From Cyclobacterium jeungdonense (lineage in GTDB: Bacteria > Bacteroidota > Bacteroidia > Cytophagales > Cyclobacteriaceae): 64,000 nucleotides of DNA. Below, one piece after another: positions 27,536-38,100 of the stretch. The stretch covers positions 304,909 through 368,908 of the forward strand of contig NZ_WMCD01000006.1 in the NCBI RefSeq assembly GCF_010994275.1. Reading direction: 5' to 3'. The notes under the pieces are model-generated. The model had not been told where the DNA came from. It worked only from the letters and a program-made list of their open reading frames with translations, and made no database searches. The first letter of the stretch is position 1, and each line of letters begins with the position of its first letter. A program made the translations under genes and the position numbers.

Positions 27536-28513
27536 TTACCTTAATTCCAATCTTCTTTTTGTGTACCTCAGTAAATTTCTAAAATGAAATGGTTTTAAAA
27601 ATTCGCAACAAGTTTTCAATTTTTCGATATTCCCATAATTCATTCTTTCTTTTTGTAATTTGTTACAAGCCTCAATTATATGATGAAAACTAACCGCTTT
27701 GCAGAACCACTCCTCCCAAGCGCATCTTGCAAGTTTACCCATTTTGGATGCGAGGTGTTTATTTTCTTCCAATAAATTTGGTATATTTTTAATTTGACTC
27801 TCAGGAATTCTAATTGAAAAATTTTCCCATTCAGGTCCATATGTAGGAACCCATTGATCTGAGATTATTACGGGGGATATCCCCATTTCCATTGTTTCAT
27901 AAAGTCTATATGTATTTGGTCCTAAACCCCTTGGGCATAATATAAAGCTACTTTTTTGACTTACAGATACATAATCATTTTCAAATTTCTTTTTCTCTGC
28001 TGGGTTTAACTCCCATGAATTTTTCCCAGATGTATCTTTCAGAAAACATTCTGGATGATGTAGTTTTAATATTTCAGTCCTAATAGTATGTGTTGCACTA
28101 GCGCCAATAAAAGAAAACAAAAATTTAGGTTTTGGTTTATCATCCTGAAATTTAACTGCTTCGTTTTCGCATTGGCGGGCTATATAATGTCCTGGCTGTG
28201 TAATTCCGGCGTTAAAGATTCGGTTTTCGATCGAAGGATATATACCAGGAATCAAAGGTATTACCCAATCAGCGTCATGGTATAGATAACATTTTTCCTT
28301 AAATTTTTTAAATAATTTTGAACTTAAGACTTCAAAAAAATATGGATCATTACCCGGATGGTGTTCTACAAATAAAATAATATCTGCAGTCTCAGGATTA
28401 TTTGATAATGAATGAATTTTATATGGGTCGGCTATGGAAGATTCTGAAAGCCACTTCACAGCAAAATTATTTTTAAAATGAAATGGATAAGCTGATGTAA
28501 GATATACCTTCAT
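27536..28513 (-). CDS. Exostosin-family (GT47-like) glycosyltransferase
   Basis: This 325-residue protein matches the exostosin fold. The diagnostic segment is SSFILCPRGLGPNTYRLYET followed by MEMGISPVIISDQWV at about 205-240, the donor-binding region shared by exostosins and plant GT47 proteins. The earlier KFLFSFIGASATHTIRTEIL also fits. Bacterial exostosin-like proteins occur in capsule and LPS loci and transfer hexuronic or other sugars; the sugar here is unknown. It is separated from the next gene by 345 bp, so it may have its own promoter. Confidence 0.85.
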   Translation of the reverse strand: MKVYLTSAYPFHFKNNFAVKWLSESSIADPYKIHSLSNNPETADIILFVEHHPGNDPYFFEVLSSKLFKKFKEKCYLYHDADWVIPLIPGIYPSIENRIFNAGITQPGHYIARQCENEAVKFQDDKPKPKFLFSFIGASATHTIRTEILKLHHPECFLKDTSGKNSWELNPAEKKKFENDYVSVSQKSSFILCPRGLGPNTYRLYETMEMGISPVIISDQWVPTYGPEWENFSIRIPESQIKNIPNLLEENKHLASKMGKLARCAWEEWFCKAVSFHHIIEACNKLQKERMNYGNIEKLKTCCEFLKPFHFRNLLRYTKRRLELR

Positions 28514-28864
28514 CGTTTTAATTTTATTAATTTTTGCAAGAACAATGAAATTTTGTTTATTTCTACATCTTGGTTTTATAATTTATATCGGCTTAGCACT
28601 TATGTATTGTTCTGCCGATGAAATATTATAATTATGGCAATCATTAGTATCAGATTTAAAATTTGAATTCCCTCGACGTATTAATTCTTTGGTATAATCA
28701 CCTATTATATCTCTAGAGGTTAGGAGGGTCACATTTAAAAGAGTTTTATAAAACCATTTCAATTTAACCCAACTTTATATATTAAATTAAAAATGGTATT
28801 TCGGTTATAAAAAACAAGCGTAAAAATTCTATTATTCAAAATAATATATTATATAATTCTACTA
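28514..28864. other. AT-rich region with an unassigned minus-strand open stretch
   Basis: The minus strand keeps an open frame of about 60 codons ending at a TAA at 28583-28585 (it contains TSRDIIGDYTKELIRRGN). It lacks a good start and I do not recognise it. It lies just beyond the aminotransferase relic and may be the tail of another decayed gene. Nothing else could be supported here. Confidence 0.3.
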
Positions 28865-29140
28865 CTACGCTCAGTTAAATTCAGGTTTTTCATTTGTTTA
28901 ATCTTTTTAGCAACCTTGTTGTCTGTCATATTGTGGTTGTATTCTATCTCTAAATGGTATTCAAAATTATTTTTTTCGGAATCTTAAATGACCCTGTCAT
29001 TCATTTACATACCTTATTGCCTTAACCGATTAAATCTGTGTTAATTGTCTTTACGGTTAGATATGACGATACCCCCTTCATCATTGGGAATCAATTTTCT
29101 GGGATGGAAGAAAAAGCACACGAGTTTGCTTGTGCTTGAT
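28865..29140 (-). pseudogene. DegT/DnrJ/EryC1 aminotransferase relic
   Basis: On the minus strand this fragment reads SKLVCFFFHPRKLIPNDEGG then IVISN, which aligns with the PLP-lysine region of the intact aminotransferase at 39652-40782 (ELVCFSFHPRKVISTGDGG). Continuing downstream, HRFNRLRQ, GM, MNDRV, NNFEYHLEIEYNHNMTD and IKQMKNLNLTER follow the same protein in order, but are broken by several stops. Both ends of the gene are gone. It is a decayed, partial copy of a sugar aminotransferase. Confidence 0.75.
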
Positions 29141-29275
29141 TGGGAAATACTATGGATAAATTGGCAGTCATAAAATATTTTAAACTTCGGAAAATTTACT
29201 ACACATCTGACCAAGAAATGTAATTCCGATATATTTTAGTTCTCTTTTATGGCCCCAGTTAACAAGGAGTACTAT

Positions 29276-30166
29276 CTACGGTCGTCTACTTCCTGAGTTT
29301 ACCCCGGGAAAATCTTCCGGAATCTTTTGGGTTACCGCGCCCCTAGCAGCCCATTCTGTTCCTCTTTGTAAGGTGGTAATAAAGCCTATTCCTTTCTGTG
29401 AATCACTGTTATGTCCCAAGGTGGTGTGGAAAACCCGTCCTTTTCCGTAGTTGATGACCATCATCACTGGCTCGTGCCTTCCGGTACCTTTTAGGTTTAA
29501 GGGGCTAAAAGCGGTTGCTAAAACTTCCATATTTTCAGCTGGTCCGCGAAGCTGGTTATAAAGGGCATCATTTTCATGTAACCAAGTAGGGGGCATTCCC
29601 TTAGTAATGGGGTGGTTTCTGCTTCGGATGATGATCCTAAACTGATGTTCTGGACCATGAGCCCCGGCGAGTGCAGGGCTCGTATCGTACACCAATTCTT
29701 TCTTTCCTTCATCATAGTATACGAATGGCCCGGCTTTTTCGTCACGGCCTCCCCCGCCTCCCACACCGATCATCCGGTTGTATGCCTGCCATTCCGGAAA
29801 TGAATTGTTTGCTGAATGAACCACCACTAAGCCCCCACCACCGTTGACAAAATTTTCGAATGCTGTTTTTACGTTTTCTGGCCATGAATACCCGTTATAA
29901 TTGGAAAGAACCACTTCATATTCAGAAAAATCGGGTATAAAGCTATCGAGTGCCCCTCCTTCGGATGGAGGATTAGTAGCTACCTCTACAGAAAAAAGAC
30001 CGGTTTCTTCCAGATATTCCCTCATCATTTGGGTGGTTTGCTGCCAGACCTTATGGTCGTTTTGACCATCTATGATCAAAACTTTATAGGGCGACTGCCC
30101 CCATACTCCAATGGTGCTGACCAGATTAAATAGGATTGTATATAGAGTTTTTCGGGAAAGTAACAT
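29276..30166 (-). CDS. Secreted ThuA-like protein
   Basis: The preferred ATG at 30164-30166 gives about 296 residues with a signal peptide (MLLSRKTLYTILFNLVSTIG then VWGQ); an ATG 33 bp further upstream is possible. The body has the ThuA/GATase1-like layout: YKVLIIDGQNDHKVW, YEVVLSNYNGYSWPENVKTA, FVNGGGGLVVVHSANNSF, the HPITKGMP-containing part and KGRVFHTTLGHN. ThuA-like proteins are linked to sugar or glycoside metabolism, but their reactions are mostly unproven. It is 12-45 bp downstream of the giant protein gene, depending on start, and is probably cotranscribed. A GATase-like segment also occurs inside that neighbour. Confidence 0.82.
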   Translation of the reverse strand: MLLSRKTLYTILFNLVSTIGVWGQSPYKVLIIDGQNDHKVWQQTTQMMREYLEETGLFSVEVATNPPSEGGALDSFIPDFSEYEVVLSNYNGYSWPENVKTAFENFVNGGGGLVVVHSANNSFPEWQAYNRMIGVGGGGGRDEKAGPFVYYDEGKKELVYDTSPALAGAHGPEHQFRIIIRSRNHPITKGMPPTWLHENDALYNQLRGPAENMEVLATAFSPLNLKGTGRHEPVMMVINYGKGRVFHTTLGHNSDSQKGIGFITTLQRGTEWAARGAVTQKIPEDFPGVNSGSRRP

Positions 30167-30211
30167 GATTATAGAATTAAAGTGGTTAAAATGTACCATG
30201 GAAGCAGAAAT

Positions 30212-33200
30212 TTATCTTGTAATGATGATTTTATGCCTTATAATATCTGCCTTGCTTTGCATCAATAAAATATAAATACCAGCGGAAAAATTATGGTCAA
30301 GTTCGAATCTTATCACGATATTTCCCCATTCATCGGCTTTCTCTATCCTACTTGTCTCCACTCCTCCAATTTGATTGTATAAAACCAACTTAACGTCTTC
30401 CTGGCTTTCCAGCCCTGCTGCTTCTAATTGAAAACCATCTCTTTTTGATGGATTTGGATATACCCTAAAAGAAAAGGCATCCTTTCTTTTTTCCACCTCA
30501 TTTGAGGACGTACTATCTGCTTCGGCGTTCTCTGACCTAATACGAGCATTTGCAAGGGTACCATAAGAGGCTTCGTAAGCACCACTGATTGCTGGAAAAA
30601 AGACATATTCAATTCCTTTGATAGTCTCGGTAGTGAAAGGCACCGAATTCCCATCTTTAGTAACACTAAAGATGGCCCCAGCCTCAAGTAGTGATGGTAG
30701 CATAGCCCGAAGATTATTGGAGCCACTTGCAGCGGTAATTTTAAAATTCAATGTATTTTCATTCCAGGTAATGGAATCAAATGAGGAATTATTTCGACCA
30801 TCTAGCCAGGTCAGCATTTGTTTGGAAGAAATTACCGGGACCTGACGCTCAAGTGCAGAGGCAATGATGACATCGGAGCCGGTGGAATTTACCTGATCAG
30901 TATGCATATTGGCACAAAATGCCCCGTAATACCCATTTGGCCCTAAGGCATTATCCAACAGGGTATTGATATGAGTGGTATACGTTTGTCCTGATTCATC
31001 GGTAATTTGAGTGGCGACCTGGTAACTATCAATAAGTGTTCCGTCCATATCGGCAAACCGCATGGGCATTCCCGACCCGGTAAACATACCAGGCCTATCC
31101 TGTACCCATGCTTCTGGCCAATAATAATAATTGGCATCGAGGCGAATACCATATTCAGATTGAACCTTTGCCTGATTCACCCAGTCACTCCAGGCAATAC
31201 AATGGGTCCGATGGGTAGTGGGAGAGGCAATGGAGGGTAATTTAACGGCTAATTGTTGGGCTTGGGTATTATAGAAATCTCTCCATAAGGTAGGTGTCCA
31301 ATCAGCACAATTGGTATTTAAATGAAGAGCAATTTCAAAACCCTCGGCTTCAAAGGCGGCGGCCTCTGCATCAGTGATATTTGTGCTGGACCAGAGATAT
31401 GAAGTGCCTCTGATGGCAGTCCAATCAGCCACTGCTTGTGAGGTGTTTGAGGGACTTAGGGATTTGTATTGGTTAAACCTTCCCACGGTCCCTCCAGTGG
31501 CGTGATCATCCCCGGTCATGATGATGGCGGCTTTTAATCCTCGCGGCAAATACCAAAATCTTGGCAATGGTTTCTTATGTAGGTTTCCCTGTATAATGAT
31601 GTTGGCCAGCAATCGCTGTTGTTCATCTGCCTGCGGGATGGCTACTTTGTTAAGGTCTACCCAATCCGGATGATATATGTCATTAGAGCGGATAGGCCCG
31701 CTTGTGCCACTGCGTTTTTGCCCTGCCCAGGGTGGATTGCCTTGTCGCGTGTAGACAATAGAACGCGCCAAATCGTAAGTAAAGGCAATGGCTTTTCCAC
31801 CATTTGTACCGACATCATTCCTCGTTACCGCCGGGTGGGTTGTAGCAGTTTTGACATCAGAATATAACACTGCCACACTGGTTGCTCCATTTAAGTTATA
31901 TAGATCAGCCGTTCCCATGAATTGAATAGTCTGATCAACAATTCCAACCCCAGGACCATTGCTGGTATTCACCAATAAATATTCATCGGTGAGCGTACCG
32001 TTGACTTTGGTAATCCCTAACAAAGAAGTTAGTTTAGAGTCCGGTCGGAAAGCAATCAGTGTTCCCCCGGCAGTTACCCAGTCTGTAAATAGGGTTACAT
32101 GTGTATCCTGCAACGGAAATTCACCCAGTAAAACAACATCATAGCCGCTCAGAATGGAACTATTTACCTCTGAAATATCTTTAGCCGCAAATTCATTGAG
32201 ACCTTCAGCCCGTAAGATTTCCACAGGGTAACGGCTGAAGGGATTGGTAGTGGAGCTAATCACCAAAATAGGTCCACCAGGTCCTTCGGTAATAGGGAGA
32301 GATGGACCTGGAGCCAGGGGAGGGCTAGGCCGGGTAGTAAATGACCATTCAAAATCAGCAACCAGGGCATTGCCTGCCAAATCTTTGATACGTGGATCCG
32401 TTTCTCCCCCCTTAATTCTTCCAGTGTAAGTGGTGGAATAGTTCAGGGAAATAGAGGGGTTGAGCGTTGCAGTATGATTAGCGATATCATAAGTTATGCT
32501 TGCGGTTACTGGTGATCCTCCATCTAATAATTGAAAGGTAACATCGGAAAGGGTGTTGAGGTCAATAGCTTCACTGAATGATACGTTCACATTGGCGGTC
32601 TCATCCACCTGGGTGGCTTCGTTAAGAGGTGAAGAGGATATAACTACAGGAGAAGTCTCATCAGGTCCAATTTCAGTATTAAAGACAACATCTACCCAAT
32701 AATTGCTGGATTGGAAGTTATTGTTAGGAAAAGAAGGCGAAGAAGTGTACCTGTACACTCCGTTGCCTCCTTCTGAACCACTCACAATCCCAGAAAGTGG
32801 ACCATTGGTAATGGCTTCGTTGAAATAGGGATTGTCTGAAGAATAATATCCTGCACTGCTATGATATGAGATGATATAGGTAGTACCTGCAGAAATAGCA
32901 ACAGGAGAGGGAAAAGATACCTCTTGCCAGCCGGAAGCAGTTTCATTGTCAAATATTGCTGAAGCCAGTAAAGTACCGGTGCTACTGAAGAGTTGTCCGG
33001 TGTGGGTACCGGTGTTACCAATTTGTTTGTAGAACCTTACTGATGTGATATAGCCATCGGTGCTGGCCTGGAACTTCATCCCTAGCTGTATGGGCAAACC
33101 ATCACTCCAGAGGCTATTACCAGGTAAATGCGTTGGCTGAAATAGACTACATGGACAGGAGAAATCTCCTGGGGAAGCATTGACCGTGATATTCACTACA

Positions 33201-34927
33201 GCAGAAGAAGATACCCCCCCCTGATCATCTGTGGCTTTGGCAGTAAGCTGGTAATTCCCAGCGGCTACGCTGCTCCATAAGTAACTCCATCCATTGCTGC
33301 CATCTATATCTTCTCCTAACTTAGAAGTACCCTGGAAGAATTCCACCTTTGTCACGCTTCCGTCTGTATCCGTAGCAGCTGCTTCTATAGTGAGATCTGT
33401 AGGGGCTGTGAAACTGGCATTGTCAGCAGGGGCAGTGATGGTAACTGTGGGGGCTTGATTACCATCCGTTTGGTAAACCACATCCACCCAATAGTTACTG
33501 GATTGAAAGTTGTTGTTTGGAAATGCAGGTGTGGAGCTGTATATGTACACCCCATTTCCACCATCTGTGCCACTGGCAAGCCCGGAAAGCGGACCATTGG
33601 TGATGGCTTCGTTGAAATAGGGGTTAGTCCCCGAGTAAAATCCCTCACTGCTGTGGTAAGAGATAACATAGGTAGTACCTGCAGTAATAGCAACAGGAGA
33701 GGGAAAAGGTACCTCTTGCCAGCCGGAAGCAGTTTCACTGGTAAAAACGGCTTCTGCCAGCAAGGTACCACTGCTGCTGTAGAGCTGTCCCGTGTGGGTG
33801 CCGGAATTTCCGCTCTGCTTATAGAACCTAGCTGCAGTAACATAACCGTTGCTGCTAGCTTGGAATTTCATTCCGACCTGTAGAGGTCCCCCATCGTTCC
33901 ATAGACTGTTTTCTGGTGCATCTGTGGCTTGAAATACGGTACATGGACAAAAGATGTCTCCTGGGGCAATGTTGACGGTGACGGTGATTGCCACAGAGGT
34001 AGCCACAGCCCCTAGGTCATCGGTAGCTTTGGCAGTAAGCCCATAAGTTCCTGCCGCTACACTGTTCCAGACATAGCTCCATCCATCGCTGCCATCTATA
34101 TCTTCCCCAAGCTTAGTGGTGCCTTGGAAGAATTCCACCTTACTGACGGTTCCATCTGGATCAGAGGCATCAGCCACAAGTGAGATATCAGCAGGCGCCG
34201 TGAAAGTCGCATTATTGGAAGGCGCTGTCAAGCTAATGACCGGCAGTTGATTACCAGGTCCCTCATCAGGGATAAAAACCACATCGACATAGTAATTACT
34301 GGAGAGATAATTGGCGGTGGGAAAAGTGGCTGTATTGCTATATTGGTACATGCCATTAGGTCCATCGGTGCCGTTCTGTAAACCCGTAAGCGGCTCATTA
34401 ACAATGGCCTGATCAAATCCATAATCATCCACGGAATAATAGCCTTCACTGCTGTGGTAGGAGATCACGTAAGTTGTACCTGCTGTCACCGCTATTGGGG
34501 CGTCAAAAGCTACCTCCTGCCAGCCTGAAGCCGTTTCATTGACAAAGGTGGCGGATGCCAGCAAGGTGCCGCTGTTGCTATAAAGCTGACCGGTATGCGT
34601 GCCATTATTGCCACTTTGCTTGTAGAAACGGGCACCAGTGACAGAGCCACTGACACTGGCCCGGAACTTCATGCCCAATTGAACACCCTGCCCCTCATTT
34701 TGAAGACTGCCGTTGGGAGCTGCACTGGAGGAAAATAAAGTTACCGATTGGGCCAGAATATCAGTGAGGGCTATGCTGAACAGAAATAGGAAAATCATAT
34801 GGATTCTCCATCCCCTCATCCCTTTCGGAAAAGTAACACTGGATACTGTTTTAAACCCCTTTTGGAAAGCGTTGATGAGGCATTTATTCACAAACAAAGG
34901 GCTTAGGTAAGCCGATTTCTTATTCAT
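30212..34927 (-). CDS. Giant T9SS surface protein: DUF4082/Ig repeats with deacetylase-like region
   Basis: This encodes 1571 residues. Reading in order: a signal sequence with a long N-region (hydrophobic core MIFLFLFSIALTDILAQ at 44-60), DUF4082 copy 1 (about 61-217), Ig-like (about 228-320), DUF4082 copy 2 (about 326-482), Ig-like (about 490-580), DUF4082 copy 3 (about 590-745), a Big_5-like domain (about 750-870), a GATase/ThuA-like part (about 880-1100, with YDVVLLGEFP), a polysaccharide-deacetylase-like part (about 1115-1400, with KAAIIMTGDDHATGG), and a T9SS sorting domain (about 1485-1571, starting FRVYPNPS). It should be exported by T9SS and held at or released from the surface. Its substrate may be a glycan (inference). 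DUF4082 blocks closely match those of the neighbouring giant gene. Confidence 0.85.
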   Translation of the reverse strand: MNKKSAYLSPLFVNKCLINAFQKGFKTVSSVTFPKGMRGWRIHMIFLFLFSIALTDILAQSVTLFSSSAAPNGSLQNEGQGVQLGMKFRASVSGSVTGARFYKQSGNNGTHTGQLYSNSGTLLASATFVNETASGWQEVAFDAPIAVTAGTTYVISYHSSEGYYSVDDYGFDQAIVNEPLTGLQNGTDGPNGMYQYSNTATFPTANYLSSNYYVDVVFIPDEGPGNQLPVISLTAPSNNATFTAPADISLVADASDPDGTVSKVEFFQGTTKLGEDIDGSDGWSYVWNSVAAGTYGLTAKATDDLGAVATSVAITVTVNIAPGDIFCPCTVFQATDAPENSLWNDGGPLQVGMKFQASSNGYVTAARFYKQSGNSGTHTGQLYSSSGTLLAEAVFTSETASGWQEVPFPSPVAITAGTTYVISYHSSEGFYSGTNPYFNEAITNGPLSGLASGTDGGNGVYIYSSTPAFPNNNFQSSNYWVDVVYQTDGNQAPTVTITAPADNASFTAPTDLTIEAAATDTDGSVTKVEFFQGTSKLGEDIDGSNGWSYLWSSVAAGNYQLTAKATDDQGGVSSSAVVNITVNASPGDFSCPCSLFQPTHLPGNSLWSDGLPIQLGMKFQASTDGYITSVRFYKQIGNTGTHTGQLFSSTGTLLASAIFDNETASGWQEVSFPSPVAISAGTTYIISYHSSAGYYSSDNPYFNEAITNGPLSGIVSGSEGGNGVYRYTSSPSFPNNNFQSSNYWVDVVFNTEIGPDETSPVVISSSPLNEATQVDETANVNVSFSEAIDLNTLSDVTFQLLDGGSPVTASITYDIANHTATLNPSISLNYSTTYTGRIKGGETDPRIKDLAGNALVADFEWSFTTRPSPPLAPGPSLPITEGPGGPILVISSTTNPFSRYPVEILRAEGLNEFAAKDISEVNSSILSGYDVVLLGEFPLQDTHVTLFTDWVTAGGTLIAFRPDSKLTSLLGITKVNGTLTDEYLLVNTSNGPGVGIVDQTIQFMGTADLYNLNGATSVAVLYSDVKTATTHPAVTRNDVGTNGGKAIAFTYDLARSIVYTRQGNPPWAGQKRSGTSGPIRSNDIYHPDWVDLNKVAIPQADEQQRLLANIIIQGNLHKKPLPRFWYLPRGLKAAIIMTGDDHATGGTVGRFNQYKSLSPSNTSQAVADWTAIRGTSYLWSSTNITDAEAAAFEAEGFEIALHLNTNCADWTPTLWRDFYNTQAQQLAVKLPSIASPTTHRTHCIAWSDWVNQAKVQSEYGIRLDANYYYWPEAWVQDRPGMFTGSGMPMRFADMDGTLIDSYQVATQITDESGQTYTTHINTLLDNALGPNGYYGAFCANMHTDQVNSTGSDVIIASALERQVPVISSKQMLTWLDGRNNSSFDSITWNENTLNFKITAASGSNNLRAMLPSLLEAGAIFSVTKDGNSVPFTTETIKGIEYVFFPAISGAYEASYGTLANARIRSENAEADSTSSNEVEKRKDAFSFRVYPNPSKRDGFQLEAAGLESQEDVKLVLYNQIGGVETSRIEKADEWGNIVIRFELDHNFSAGIYILLMQSKADIIRHKIIITR

Positions 34928-35024
34928 GGGTCCTATTTAGTTTATTAAATTTTCGATTAATCTTTGACAGCAGCATCCACTCATCACCAAAGGCTAAACA
35001 TCAGCTTATGGGAATGCTTGTTCT

Positions 35025-35055
35025 GTTTTCTTACCTGTATCCTAGGTAAGAAAAC
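35025..35055. terminator. Perfect 11-bp stem-loop between the two giant genes
   Basis: GTTTTCTTACC at 35025-35035 is the exact reverse complement of GGTAAGAAAAC at 35045-35055, leaving a 9-base loop. It lies in the 184-bp gap after the stop at 35112 on the minus strand. No long T-run follows, so it may be a weak terminator, an mRNA-stability hairpin or an inverted-repeat binding site. Confidence 0.4.
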
Positions 35056-35111
35056 CGTTATACCTAATTTATCAGAAAAGCGAGATCGGAGAACTTCACG
35101 ATGCTGTTGGT

Positions 35112-38100
35112 TTAGTAGGTAATAATTACTTTTTGGGTCAAAATTTGTGTCTTACTTTGTAGCATCAAAAAATACATACCTGAGGAAATTTTAGGTAAGA
35201 GATAGACTTCCTTGCTTATCACTCCTTGTTCATTAGCTTTCTCAACAAAACTTGTCATTTGGCTTCCTGTACTGTTGTAAAGAATAAATGTTACCTCCTC
35301 TTTGCTCAATAATCCTTGTGCAAGAATTTGCAAACCCTCGCCCTCTGATGGGTTGGGGAATATTTTCAAAGATCTCCCTCCATGTTCTTCTGGCCATATA
35401 GAAGTAATATTATTGTTTTCTACTGTTTTCCCAGCCAATCTGGCGTTGGCTCCAGATACCTGGTCTATAATAAAGACCACGTCCACAAAATAATTACTGG
35501 AAAGGTAATTACTAGAAGGAAAAGAAGGAGAAGAGGTATATCTGTAGAGGCCATTAGGGCCATCCGTGCCGTTTTGAAGCCCAATAAGTGGATCATTTCC
35601 GATAGGTTGATCAAATCCATTATCCTCTACGGAATAATTTCCCTCACTGCTATGGTAGGAAATAATATAAGTAACATTTGCTGCGATGGCTATGGGTGAG
35701 GCAAAAGCTATCTCCTGCCAGCCGGAGGAAGATTCATTGACAAAAGTAGCTGAGGCCAGTAAAGAGCCAGTACTGCTATAAAGTTGCGCCGTATGAGTAC
35801 CATTGTCGCCAAGCTGTTTGTAGAAACGGGCCCCGGTTATAAAGCCACTGAGACTGGCCCGGAACTTCATGCCCAGTTGAACACCCTGTCCGTCATTTTG
35901 AAGACTGCCGTTGGGAGCTGCATTGGTGGAAAAGACGTTACAGGGACAATTTTTATTTACCTCTTCATTGACTGAAATATTTACTGCAGTGGAAGCAGCC
36001 GAAACTCCTAGGTCATCGGTAGCTTTGGCAGTAAGCCCATAAGTTCCTGCTGCTACACTGTTCCAGACATAGCTCCATCCATCGCTGCCATCTATATCTT
36101 CCCCTAGCTTAGTGGTGCCTTGGAAGAATTCCACCTTACTGACGATTCCATCTGGATCAGAGGCATCAGCCAGTAGGGAGATATCAGCAGGAGCCGGGAA
36201 GGTCGCATTATTGGCAGGAGTTGTCAGGCTAATGACCGGCAGTTGGTTAATAGGCCCATCATCAGGCATAAAAACCACATCAACAAAGTAGTTACTGGAG
36301 AGATAATTGTTGGCTGGAAAAGTGGGTGTATTGCTATATTGGTACATGCCATTAGGACCATCGGCACCGTTCTGTAATCCCATAAGCGGCTCATTGATGA
36401 TGGCCTGATCAAACCCAGAATAATCCACGGAATAATAGCCTTCACTGCTGTGGTAGGAGATCACGTAAGTTGTACCTGCTGTGACCGCTATTGGGGCGTC
36501 AAAAGCTACCTCCTGCCAGCCTGAAGCCGTTTCATTGACAAAGGTGGCGGATGCCAGCAAGGTGCCGCTGTTGCTATAAAGCTGACCGGTGTGAGTGCCA
36601 CTGCCGCCACTCTGCTTGTAGAAACGGGCCCCGGTTATAAAGCCACTGAGACTGGCCCGAAACTTCATGCCCAGTTGAACGCCCTGCCCATCATTTTGAA
36701 GACTGCCGTTGGGAGCTGCACTGGAGGAAAAGACGTTACAGGGACAATTTGTATTTGCTTCTTCATTGACTGTAATATTTACTACAGCGGAGGTAGCCGA
36801 AACTCCTTGGTTATCGGTAGCTTTGGCAGTTAGCTGGTAATTCCCTGCTGGCATATTGCTCCAGTAGTAACTCCAGCCATTGTTTCCATCTGTATCTTCC
36901 CCCAACTTAGCAGGGCCTTGGAAAAATTCCACTTTATTGACCGTTCCATCCGTATCGTGGGCAACAGCCTCAATAGTGATATCAGCAGGGGCTGTGAAAC
37001 TGGTATTATCAACAGGTGCGGTGATAGCTATTGTAGGTACTTTTTGACCATCCGTACTAAAGACTACATCGACCCAGTAGTTACTGGAAAGATAATTATA
37101 ATTTGGAAAAGCAGGAGTGGAAGTGTATGTGTAGAGGCCATTAGGCCCATCTGAACCATTCTGCAAACCTGTAAGTGGACCATTGGTGGTGGCTTGATCA
37201 AACCCATGATCATCTACAGAATAATAGCCTTCACTGCTGTGGTAGGAGATCACGTAGGTAGTCCCTTCTGTCACCGCTACTGGAGAATCAAAGGCTACCT
37301 GTTGCCAACCGGAAGCCGTTTCATTTACAAAGGTGGCGGAGGCTAATAAAGTCCCGGTGCTGCTGTGAAGCTGGCCGGTGTGGGTACCACCGTTGCCACT
37401 CTGCTTATAAAAACGGGCCCCGGTGATAAAGCCACTGATACTGGTCTGGAACTTCATGCCCAGTTGGATAGCCTGTCCATCGTTTGACAGACCGCCACTG
37501 GGAGTTGCATCGGTTGAGAAAACCGTACAAGGGCAGGTGACCGGCTCTGATTCCCCAATAGTAACATTGAGGGTTGCAGGTGTGCTCAGGTTTCCCGAAT
37601 CATCAAAGGCACGGGCTTGGATAGTAGCTGCTCCTTCTGTTGTAGGTGTCCAGGAAAAGACCCAATTTATAGTTCCTGTAGCCAATTGCCAAGTGGTGCC
37701 GTTATCTGTAGAAACTTCCACTCCCACCACCACATTCGCATCTGAAGCAGTTCCGGTGATGGTTACTTCATTTCCTTTGGGAAGGGATGCCCCCTCAATA
37801 GGTTCGGAAACGGTTACTGTAGGAGCTTGCAGGTCAGTAGAGGCAGTTGCTGTAACCAGGTCAGATTGTAAGGTAGCGGGTTGTACACCCATATCCGCGA
37901 ATAAATTAACCGTAGCTTGTTGTAATGCCGGACTTGGCGCTGCATTACCACGATCATGGTTGCTGTCTAAACCCCAAGAATATTGGACGGTGCCGGCCCC
38001 GAATACCAAGGCGCCGTTACTGTGCCTGTAAAGAGAAAGATGGTGGTATTTTCCGTCTATTACTGTGCTGGAAAGTAAAATTCTCCCAGAAGGGTACGAG

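Noticed and set aside
37423..38031. 202-codon plus-strand open frame
   Set aside because: It is the antisense shadow of the repeat-rich giant gene and has no recognisable motif.
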